A stretch of 5,038 nt of DNA from Pseudomonadota bacterium (GTDB lineage Bacteria > BMS3Abin14): positions 1 through 5,038 of the forward strand of contig QIFJ01000103.1 in NCBI GenBank assembly GCA_003229755.1, given 5' to 3'. Position 1 is the first letter of the stretch. The number at the start of each line of letters is the position of its first letter. Of this stretch, positions 1 through 5,038 are shown piece by piece. The notes beneath the pieces are model-generated. The model was not told where the DNA came from and did not search any database. It was given only the letters and a program-made list of their open reading frames with translations. Position numbers and translations under genes: made by a program.

Positions 1-87
1 GTAATGGACGGTGACCTTGATGAAATAACGCAGGCGCTAATGGCATCTGACCAGGCAGAGCAGCTCAGGTCAATGGAGGTTGCCTGA
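1..87 (+). CDS. prfA: Peptide chain release factor 1, C-terminal end (partial)
   Basis: Only the last 28 codons and the TGA stop are present; the gene begins upstream of the window. The frame reads VMDGDLDEITQALMASDQAE and then ends LRSMEVA. This matches the C-terminal tail of class I release factor RF1, where a VM(E/D)GxLDE...I..L...DQA(E/D)QL pattern is typical. RF1 recognises UAA and UAG in the ribosomal A site and triggers peptidyl-tRNA hydrolysis. Its anticodon-like and GGQ motifs would lie outside the window. The identification rests on the short tail and on the gene immediately downstream, prmC, which modifies RF1 and commonly follows prfA. The stop codon is 3 nt before the prmC start, so the two are almost certainly co-transcribed. 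Confidence 0.88.
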   Translation, partial: VMDGDLDEITQALMASDQAEQLRSMEVA

Positions 88-90
88 CAA

Positions 91-963
91 GTGGTCACAG
101 AATCCGGTTTGCCGGCAAGGGAAGCGTTTCGCTGGGGGATAAGGGCCATGAAGGAAGCGGGCATAAAGGATCCCACCCTCGATGCAGCGGTCCTCCTCGG
201 ACATGTTTGCGGCAAGGGGCCAGGAGAGATCCTGATCGCGGGCAAATCCACACTCCGTCCCGAAGAGGCGGAGCTTTATGTGGATCTGATCGGGCGACGG
301 TGCAATAGAGAACCGGTCAGCATTATCCTTGGATGCAAGGAGTTCTATTCCATGGATATGGTGGTTAACAGGGATGTTCTCACTCCAAGGCCGGAGACCG
401 AAGTCCTTGTCAGGGAGGCGGACTCCTTTCTCAAAAGCTGTGGGCAAAACCCGCTAGTTGCCGACCTGGGCACAGGGTCCGGCGCTGTAGCTGTTACCCT
501 GGCGGTGCTGAATGAATCCGCAATGTTCGTGGCGGTCGATATAAACCGCAGAGCTGTAGATGTAGCCCGGAAAAACGCGAGAAATCACAAGGTAGATGAC
601 CGGATAATCTTTATTGTGTCCGACATGGCGTGCGCTATTGAAGGCGGAAAGTTCGACATGGTAGTTTCCAATCCGCCCTACATTCCCATGGATGATTACG
701 GTGCCCTTCCTCCTGAAGTAAGGCTTGCGGAGCCTGCTCATGCTCTGCTGGCAGGGCCCTTGGGAACCGAGTTTCACCACGTTATTATCGAGCAGGGCGT
801 GGAAATGCTTCGTCCCGGTGGAGTGTTGATGGTTGAGGTTGGGTCTGGTCAGCATCTGGAAGTGGCAGAGCTTTTTGATCTGTATGGTTACCGTGATGTT
901 GAAATCGTGCCGGACCTTTCCAATATGCAGAGAGTAGTTAAGGGGACGCTCCTGGATGGCTGA
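91..963 (+). CDS. prmC: Release factor glutamine N5-methyltransferase PrmC (HemK)
   Basis: This 290-residue protein uses S-adenosylmethionine to methylate the glutamine of the GGQ motif in RF1 and RF2, which speeds peptide release in the cytoplasm. An N-terminal helical substrate-binding domain (about residues 8-80, starting REAFRWGIRAMKEAGI) is followed by a hinge containing LTPRPETE (97-104) and a Rossmann methyltransferase domain. That domain has the SAM-binding motif DLGTGSG (125-131), an acidic residue ending strand 2 (AVDIN, D150), and the diagnostic NPPY motif (194-197) that binds the target glutamine. The length is typical. The GTG start at 91 is preferred because GGAGG lies at 75-79, and because the next in-frame ATG (148) would remove the first conserved helix. 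The gene follows prfA directly and overlaps murA by 8 nt. The older name hemK reflects a mistaken link to haem synthesis. Confidence 0.96.
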   Translation: MVTESGLPAREAFRWGIRAMKEAGIKDPTLDAAVLLGHVCGKGPGEILIAGKSTLRPEEAELYVDLIGRRCNREPVSIILGCKEFYSMDMVVNRDVLTPRPETEVLVREADSFLKSCGQNPLVADLGTGSGAVAVTLAVLNESAMFVAVDINRRAVDVARKNARNHKVDDRIIFIVSDMACAIEGGKFDMVVSNPPYIPMDDYGALPPEVRLAEPAHALLAGPLGTEFHHVIIEQGVEMLRPGGVLMVEVGSGQHLEVAELFDLYGYRDVEIVPDLSNMQRVVKGTLLDG

Positions 964-2212
964 AAGGATAATCATCGAGGGTGGAATACCGGTAAGGGGC
1001 GAGGTGCAGGTAAGCGGGGCCAAAAACGCCGCCCTGCCCCTTATGGCAGCCTCGCTGCTGGCGCCCGGAGAGCTGGCTCTTGAGAACATACCTGATCTTG
1101 TGGATGTAAAGACCATGATCGGGCTCCTTGAACATCTCGGTGTCAGGTGTGAGCAGGAAAAAAGGCTTATCCTGGATTCCTCACAAGCAGATGGCTGGGA
1201 AGCCCCATATGAGCTTGTAAAAACGATGAGGGCTTCCGTTCTTGTTCTGGGTCCACTTCTTGCCCGCTTCGGCAGGGCCAAGGTTTCTCAACCAGGGGGT
1301 TGTGCGATAGGAGCCCGCCCAATTAACAGACACCTTGCCGGATTGGAGGCCATGGGTGCTTCCGTGACGCTGGATCACGGCTATGTTGTTGTAGAGTCGG
1401 ACGGACTGGTGGGTGCCGAGGTTGTCTTTGAGGCCCCCACAGTAACCGGGACTGAGAACCTGATGATGGCTGCGGTTCTGGCTGATGGCACTACAAGCCT
1501 GATCAATGCCGCCAGGGAACCGGAGGTTGTGGGTCTTGCAGAAGCCCTTAATAAAATGGGAGCGAGGATCTCTGGTGCCGGAACGGGGATCATCACCATC
1601 GAGGGAACTACAACACTTTCGCCTGTTAATTACAGGGTGATGCCGGACAGGATAGAAACAGGAACATATCTCATCGCCGCAGGCGTGACAGGCGGTGACG
1701 TGAAGGTGAATGGATGTGTGCCATCATACCACAGGGCGCTCATCGAGAGGCTGGAAAAGGCCAATGTCAGGATCGAGGAAGGCGAGGATTGGCTAAGAGC
1801 AATAGGCGATAATCCCGTGGGTGCCGTGGATGTGAGGACAGACCCGTATCCGGGATTTCCAACTGATATGCAGGCCCAGTTCATGGTCTTAATGACTCTT
1901 TCAGAAGGGCTCTGTACGATAACGGAGTCCATTTTCGAGCAGCGCTTCATGCATGTGCCGGAGCTTTGCAGAATGGGAGCGGATATCACCCTTTCAGAAA
2001 GAAGGGCGGTCATCAGGGGTGTCCGGAAGCTTTCTGGCGCCCAGGTTATGGCTACTGACCTGAGAGCTAGCGCATCCCTTGTCCTGGCCGGGCTTGCAGC
2101 TGGTGATGGCGTGACGGAGATATCAAGAGTATATCACCTGGACAGAGGGTACGAGTCAATGGTGGAAAAATTTTCATCCCTGGGAGCTCGGATATGGAGA
2201 GCCAGTGAATAA
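956..2212 (+). CDS. murA: UDP-N-acetylglucosamine 1-carboxyvinyltransferase MurA
   Basis: MurA transfers enolpyruvate from phosphoenolpyruvate to UDP-GlcNAc, the first committed step of peptidoglycan synthesis in the cytoplasm. The 418-residue length equals the usual size. The two-domain inside-out alpha/beta barrel signatures are present: SGAKNAALPL near the N-terminus (K23, N24), KTMRAS (R92), the mobile active-site loop PGGCAIGARPI with C116 and R121, PDRIETGT (230-237), FPTDMQAQF with the catalytic aspartate D304, and LDRGYE with R397. C116 is the residue alkylated by fosfomycin. A cysteine here rather than aspartate predicts the ordinary fosfomycin-sensitive form of the enzyme. The ATG lies inside the end of prmC (8-nt overlap) with AGGGG at 941-945 about 10 nt upstream. 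The gene's own end overlaps hisG by 8 nt. Confidence 0.97.
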   Translation: MAERIIIEGGIPVRGEVQVSGAKNAALPLMAASLLAPGELALENIPDLVDVKTMIGLLEHLGVRCEQEKRLILDSSQADGWEAPYELVKTMRASVLVLGPLLARFGRAKVSQPGGCAIGARPINRHLAGLEAMGASVTLDHGYVVVESDGLVGAEVVFEAPTVTGTENLMMAAVLADGTTSLINAAREPEVVGLAEALNKMGARISGAGTGIITIEGTTTLSPVNYRVMPDRIETGTYLIAAGVTGGDVKVNGCVPSYHRALIERLEKANVRIEEGEDWLRAIGDNPVGAVDVRTDPYPGFPTDMQAQFMVLMTLSEGLCTITESIFEQRFMHVPELCRMGADITLSERRAVIRGVRKLSGAQVMATDLRASASLVLAGLAAGDGVTEISRVYHLDRGYESMVEKFSSLGARIWRASE

Positions 2213-2837
2213 GGATGCGGTAACAATAGCCGTACCAAAAGGAAGGCTCTTTGAAGACTGCATGGATCTTTTCAAGCGCATGGGTATATCTATCGCTGAA
2301 GATGTAGATACTTCCCGAAAACTGGTTTTCCCCAGCATGGACGGCTCGATACGATTTCTGGTTGTGCGCGACAAGGATGTGCCTGCTTACGTGGAATATG
2401 GCGCTGCCGATATGGGGATCGTCGGCAAGGATGTGCTTATGGAGGAGCCTGTCGATCTCGGCTTCGGGTATTGTAGAATTGTTGTTGCTGAGTTGGCCTC
2501 TGGCAAGAAGGAAAATCCGACGGGATGGGGCCAGGCAAGGATAGCGACAAAATATCCTAATATATCTGCTGCCTATTTTGCCTCCAGGGGTGAGCAGGTG
2601 GAGATTATTCCTCTGCATGGTTCTATTGAACTTGCTCCTTGTGTGGGCCTGGCTGAAAGGATAGTCGATCTTGTTTCCACCGGTGAGACACTAAAACAGA
2701 ACAATCTGGTTGAGTCAGACGAGGTCATGCTCATTACCGCGAAGCTTGTTGTGAACAGGGCAAGCCTGAAGGTCAGATCTGAAAGTATAGAACCCCTTAT
2801 TGAGGCAATAGGAAATGCAGCTGGTGTAAGATCATGA
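2205..2837 (+). CDS. hisG: ATP phosphoribosyltransferase, short form (HisG-S)
   Basis: HisG joins ATP and PRPP to give phosphoribosyl-ATP, the first and feedback-controlled step of histidine synthesis. The 210-residue protein carries the family start VPKGRLFEDC (10-19), a VEYGAADMGIVGKD segment (63-76), RIATKYPN (112-119), and the PRPP-binding stretch DLVSTGETLK (155-164). It stops right after the two-lobed catalytic core and lacks the roughly 80-90-residue C-terminal ACT-like domain of long HisG. Short HisG proteins generally work as a hetero-octamer with HisZ, a histidyl-tRNA-synthetase-like regulatory subunit; no hisZ is visible here. The GTG start at 2205 has GGAGA at 2196-2200, only 4 nt away. 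No in-frame ATG precedes the conserved N-terminus, and the 8-nt overlap with murA suggests translational coupling. It overlaps hisD by ATGA. Confidence 0.95.
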   Translation: MNKDAVTIAVPKGRLFEDCMDLFKRMGISIAEDVDTSRKLVFPSMDGSIRFLVVRDKDVPAYVEYGAADMGIVGKDVLMEEPVDLGFGYCRIVVAELASGKKENPTGWGQARIATKYPNISAAYFASRGEQVEIIPLHGSIELAPCVGLAERIVDLVSTGETLKQNNLVESDEVMLITAKLVVNRASLKVRSESIEPLIEAIGNAAGVRS

Positions 2838-4138
2838 AGAAAGTCACCTACCGGGACCAGAGATACACCGCAGACATAGAGCTCCTGGAAAACAGGGGCG
2901 AGACAGTTCCAGAAGGTATAATGGAGAGAGTTTCGAAGATCGTCGAGGATGTGAGGAATCGCGGTGATGAAGCACTTTTTGAGTACACTGGGCGTTACGA
3001 TGATGTGGACCTTGCCGAGGTGGGTGTAGAGATAGCACCGGACATCGTGGAAAAAGCCCTGGAAGAGCTGCCGGAAGATGACAGGGAGCTTATTGAAGAA
3101 GCTGCCGGGTCCATTGAGGAGTTTCACTCCCGGCAGTTGGAAAAAAGTTGGACCTATGAGGCCGGTTCAGGAATTGAGCTTGGTCAGAAGGTCACCCCAG
3201 TTGAAAAGGCAGGCATCTATGTCCCGGGCGGAACAGCCGCATATCCGTCATCAGTCCTCATGAACACCGTGCCGGCGAAGGTTGCGGGAGTCGGGGGGAT
3301 CATGATGGCAGTTCCGACTCCAAAGGGGGAGCTGGCAGATGCGGTACTGGCTGCAGCCAGGATAGCAGGTGTCGACAGGATCTTCAGGATCGGTGGGGCC
3401 CAGGCTGTGGCAGCCCTGGCTTACGGTACGGAAACCGTGCCGAAAGTAGACAAGATAGTAGGGCCGGGTAATATCTATGTGGCAATGGCCAAGAAAATCG
3501 TTTTCGGGACCGTTGACATCGACATGATAGCCGGCCCCAGTGAGATCCTTGTTCTGGCAGACGGGGATGCAGATCCTGTGCTGGCAGCAGCCGATCTCCT
3601 GTCTCAAGCCGAACATGATCCTCTTGCATATCCGATACTTGTAACAGACGACACGAAGATTATGGAAGCCGTTGAAGCTGAAATAAAAAGGCAGTTAACT
3701 CTTCTCCCTAGAAAGGAGATCGCCGAGGAGTCCGTTCGGGAGAGGGGCTGCCTGATACTGGTTCCGGACATGGATGAGGGTGCCAGGGTAGCGAACGCTA
3801 TCGCGCCGGAGCACCTGGAACTTCTGGTGACGGATCCGGATGCCATCCTGAAAAATATAAAGAGCGCAGGAGCTGTTTTCCTGGGCAGCTTCTCCCCGGA
3901 GGCCCTGGGAGATTACATGGCAGGACCTAACCACGTGCTGCCCACAGGAGGAACCGCGCGCTTCTCCTCTCCGCTGGGTGTCTACGATTTCATCAAGAGG
4001 AGCAGCCTGATCAGGTACGATGAGCAGGCGCTGGCCCTCAGGGCCGAGAAGGTAGCTCGCTTTGCCAGGATGGAGGGGTTCGAAGCCCACGCAAGAGCTG
4101 TTGAGTTGAGGTTCAGGGATAAAAAAGTTGAAAGTTGA
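2834..4138 (+). CDS. hisD: Histidinol dehydrogenase
   Basis: HisD is a zinc- and NAD-dependent enzyme that oxidises L-histidinol to histidinal and then to histidine, the final two oxidations of the pathway. The 434-residue length is normal. Conserved stretches include YVPGGTAAYPSSVLM (129-143), the family-signature region from VGPGNIYVA through DMIAGPSE (209-236), and SQAEHDP with Q258 and H261. APEHLEL follows with the catalytic pair E326 and H327, then D360, NHVLPT, and GFEAHA with H419. Q258, H261, D360 and H419 match the zinc ligands of the E. coli enzyme. The ATG overlaps the hisG stop (ATGA), and only a weak Shine-Dalgarno is visible, so translation probably depends on coupling to hisG. 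The extreme C-terminus is odd: residues 431-434 (KVES) and the TGA stop are written by the heptad repeat that begins at 4124, well past the last catalytic residue. Confidence 0.97.
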   Translation: MKKVTYRDQRYTADIELLENRGETVPEGIMERVSKIVEDVRNRGDEALFEYTGRYDDVDLAEVGVEIAPDIVEKALEELPEDDRELIEEAAGSIEEFHSRQLEKSWTYEAGSGIELGQKVTPVEKAGIYVPGGTAAYPSSVLMNTVPAKVAGVGGIMMAVPTPKGELADAVLAAARIAGVDRIFRIGGAQAVAALAYGTETVPKVDKIVGPGNIYVAMAKKIVFGTVDIDMIAGPSEILVLADGDADPVLAAADLLSQAEHDPLAYPILVTDDTKIMEAVEAEIKRQLTLLPRKEIAEESVRERGCLILVPDMDEGARVANAIAPEHLELLVTDPDAILKNIKSAGAVFLGSFSPEALGDYMAGPNHVLPTGGTARFSSPLGVYDFIKRSSLIRYDEQALALRAEKVARFARMEGFEAHARAVELRFRDKKVES

Positions 4139-4165
4139 AAGTTGAAAGTTGAATGTTTAAGGTTG
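4124..4165 (+). repeat. Tandem heptad array (AAAGTTG), left arm of inverted repeat
   Basis: Four perfect AAAGTTG units run head to tail at 4124-4130, 4131-4137, 4138-4144 and 4145-4151. Two degenerate units follow: AATGTTT (4152-4158, two mismatches) and AAGGTTG (4159-4165, one mismatch). The first two units overlap the 3' end of hisD and provide its stop codon. Because 7 is not a multiple of 3, the TGA at each unit junction (4129, 4136, 4143, 4150) falls in successive reading frames, so the array closes all three forward frames. The array is paired with a reverse-complement array at 4247-4280. Confidence 0.95.
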
Positions 4166-4246
4166 GAAACAACAGAAGAGATTTCCGAATTTCATAATAG
4201 CAGAGTTTTTTTCAACTTAAAGCCTGGTTTTGCTGTGGTCGTACTC

Positions 4247-4280
4247 TTAACTTTTAACCTTCAACTTTCAACTTTCAACT
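4247..4280 (-). repeat. Heptad array in opposite orientation (CAACTTT), right arm
   Basis: Reading the + strand, this arm contains CAACTTT at 4262-4268 and 4269-4275, a final CAACT, and degenerate units on the inner side (TTAACTTTTAACC). Positions 4260-4280 are the exact reverse complement of 4133-4153, giving 21 perfect base pairs. Pairing continues inward to 4166/4247 with two mismatches (T4154/C4259 and T4158/T4255) and three positions that would be G-U in RNA. The resulting stem is about 34 bp closed by an 80-nt loop. Confidence 0.93.
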
Positions 4281-4316
4281 AAATTCAGTTTTTATACGAG
4301 AGGGGTATTACGAAGG

Positions 4317-4322
4317 AAGGAG
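4317..4322 (+). promoter_or_regulatory. Strong ribosome binding site of hisB
   Basis: AAGGAG, within the longer purine run GAAGGAAGGAGA, lies 8 nt before the hisB ATG. It is the best Shine-Dalgarno in the window. This fits hisB being the only gene here that does not overlap or abut an upstream gene and so must start translation independently. Confidence 0.85.
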
Positions 4323-4330
4323 ATCTATCA

Positions 4331-4924
4331 ATGAGACGAGGAAAGATTCGCAGGGAAACGAAGGAAACCGTGATCGATCTGGCAATCAGCCTGGACGGTT
4401 CCGGCGAATCCAATATTGATACAGGCATCTCTTTTCTGGATCACATGCTTGAGCTGTTTGCCCGCCACGGGCTTTTTGACCTGGAGGTGAAGGCTGTTGG
4501 AGACCTCGAAGTGGATGCACATCATACTGTCGAAGATATCGGCATTTGCCTGGGCGCTGCCTTGAAGAAGGCCCTTGGTGATCTGGCTGGAATAAGGCGT
4601 TATGGCTGGGCGATCCTTCCTATGGACGATGCCCTGGCCACCGTATCACTGGACCTCGGGGGGCGTCCTTATCTGGCTTTCTCCATGCCGACCCTGGACG
4701 GTGAAATGGGAGGTTTTTCCATGGAGCTTATGCCGGAGTTCTTCCAGGCGTTCTGCAACAACGCGGGAGCCAACATTCACATCAGGGTGGATGCCGGCAG
4801 AAACCGGCACCATGTATCTGAAGCAGTCTTCAAGGCCTTTTCCAAGGCTCTTGACCAGGCAGTCGCGTTCGATCCACGTGTAGAGGGTATACCGTCAACA
4901 AAAGGCAACATAGGGGATAAATGA
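4331..4924 (+). CDS. hisB: Imidazoleglycerol-phosphate dehydratase (monofunctional HisB)
   Basis: HisB removes water from imidazole glycerol phosphate to give imidazole acetol phosphate, the step before the HisC transamination. The 197-residue length is that of the single-function enzyme; the N-terminal histidinol-phosphate phosphatase domain of the enteric fusion is absent, so that activity must come from another gene. The manganese-binding motifs are visible: FLDHML (H38) followed by ARHG (H46), DAHHTVEDIG (H64, H65, E68, D69), and NRHHVSEAVFKAF (H160, H161, E164), with STKG (189-192) near the C-terminus. The ATG at 4331 is supported by the strong AAGGAG 8 nt upstream and by the normal start RRGKIRRETKET. 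It is separated from hisD by the inverted-repeat spacer and overlaps hisH by ATGA. Confidence 0.97.
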   Translation: MRRGKIRRETKETVIDLAISLDGSGESNIDTGISFLDHMLELFARHGLFDLEVKAVGDLEVDAHHTVEDIGICLGAALKKALGDLAGIRRYGWAILPMDDALATVSLDLGGRPYLAFSMPTLDGEMGGFSMELMPEFFQAFCNNAGANIHIRVDAGRNRHHVSEAVFKAFSKALDQAVAFDPRVEGIPSTKGNIGDK

Positions 4925-5038
4925 AAAGCGACAACAACGGACCATCTGTAGCGGTGATCGACTACGGAATGGGTAACCTGAGAAGTGTCCAGAAAGGCCT
5001 GGAGAAAGTGGGATGCAGCGTGATCGTCTCCAGCGATC
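4921..5038 (+). CDS. hisH: Imidazole glycerol phosphate synthase, glutaminase subunit HisH (5' partial)
   Basis: The first 39 codons are present and the gene runs off the window. The translation begins MKSDNNGPSVAVIDYGMGNL and continues RSVQKGLEKVGCSVIVSSD. The VAVIDYGMGNLRSV segment is the characteristic first strand and oxyanion-side loop of HisH, a class I glutamine amidotransferase. HisH releases ammonia from glutamine and passes it to HisF, which makes IGP (the HisB substrate) and AICAR. The catalytic Cys-His-Glu residues lie beyond the window. The start overlaps the hisB stop by ATGA, with AGGGG at 4912-4916. A short hydrophilic lead of about 8 residues precedes the conserved strand. 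hisA and hisF would be the expected next genes. Confidence 0.94.
   Translation, partial: MKSDNNGPSVAVIDYGMGNLRSVQKGLEKVGCSVIVSSD

Larger units (their letters stand above)
4124..4280. other. AT-rich inverted-repeat element between hisD and hisB
   Basis: This 157-bp block fills most of the only intergenic gap in the window. By direct count it is about 32% GC, clearly lower than the flanking genes. It consists of two facing heptad arrays around a central region (4167-4246) that holds no ORF of useful length, a run of seven T (4206-4212) and one further array-like copy, TTTCAACTT (4210-4218). It could be a small non-autonomous palindromic element, a dispersed intergenic repeat of the REP or MITE kind, or an mRNA structure that separates hisD from hisB in processing or termination. 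I see no transposase and no clear target-site duplication, so a mobile origin is only a possibility. The AT-rich stem and the absence of a T-run directly after a GC-rich hairpin make a textbook intrinsic terminator unlikely. Confidence 0.6.

Noticed and set aside
454..1281. A 275-codon open frame on the minus strand opposite prmC and murA
   Set aside because: It is antisense to two well-conserved genes, crosses their junction and has a low-complexity, family-free translation. It is a shadow of their codon use.
4153..4197. A 14-codon ORF (ATG in the left repeat arm to TAA) that might be a leader peptide
   Set aside because: It has no Shine-Dalgarno, starts inside the repeat and contains no histidine codons, so it does not fit a his attenuator leader.
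4230..4258. Possible hisB promoter TTGCTG-N17-TTTAAC
   Set aside because: Only 3 of 6 and 4 of 6 bases match the sigma-70 consensus in an AT-rich region where such matches are common, and the -10 lies inside the right repeat arm.
4124..4280. CRISPR array
   Set aside because: The repeats are 7-nt tandem units without spacers, and the second array is inverted, so the architecture is not CRISPR.
4112..4288. TTCAG on both sides of the element (4112-4116 and 4284-4288) as a target-site duplication
   Set aside because: The copies do not abut the repeat edges (they are 7 and 3 nt away) and five bases can match by chance. No transposase is present.
4133..4293. The long stem plus TTTTT at 4289-4293 as an intrinsic terminator
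   Set aside because: The stem is AT-rich, the loop is 80 nt, and the T-run begins 8 nt after the stem rather than directly after it. Termination is possible but not supported.
4139..4330. T-box or other riboswitch ahead of hisB
   Set aside because: No T-box antiterminator motif and no recognisable riboswitch core can be seen; the region is explained by the heptad arrays.

Overview
This window is a tightly packed bacterial operon segment. All genes lie on the + strand. In order they are the 3' end of prfA (release factor 1), prmC (release-factor glutamine methyltransferase), murA (first committed step of peptidoglycan synthesis), hisG, hisD, a 192-bp AT-rich spacer holding an inverted heptanucleotide-repeat element, hisB (monofunctional IGP dehydratase), and the 5' end of hisH. 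The organism is a peptidoglycan-containing bacterium of moderate GC. The combination prfA-prmC-murA-hisG-hisD resembles what I recall of Geobacter-like Desulfobacterota (former Deltaproteobacteria). The murA-hisG-hisD part is also familiar from Pseudomonas and its relatives. The lineage is an inference from gene order, not from a search.

Layout: positions 1-963 hold the translation-termination pair, in which PrmC methylates the GGQ glutamine of the release factor encoded just upstream. Positions 956-2212 hold murA. Positions 2205-4138 hold hisG and hisD (histidine step 1 and the last two oxidation steps). Positions 4139-4330 are the only real intergenic gap. Positions 4331-5038 hold hisB and the start of hisH (dehydratase, and the glutaminase subunit of IGP synthase). 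The junctions are prfA/prmC 3 nt apart, prmC/murA 8-nt overlap, murA/hisG 8-nt overlap, hisG/hisD 4-nt ATGA overlap, and hisB/hisH 4-nt ATGA overlap. This implies one co-transcribed, translationally coupled unit, interrupted only at the spacer.

The coding genes are conventional: lengths and catalytic residues are as expected and none is broken. The unusual part is the spacer. Four perfect AAAGTTG heptads plus two degenerate ones face their reverse complement about 80 nt downstream, giving a 21-bp perfect inverted repeat that extends to an imperfect stem of about 34 bp. The element reaches into hisD, where it supplies the last four codons and the stop. It sits where hisC is found in related operons. 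HisG is the short form, which normally needs a HisZ partner, and no hisZ is present here. I see no convincing new multi-gene system in this window.
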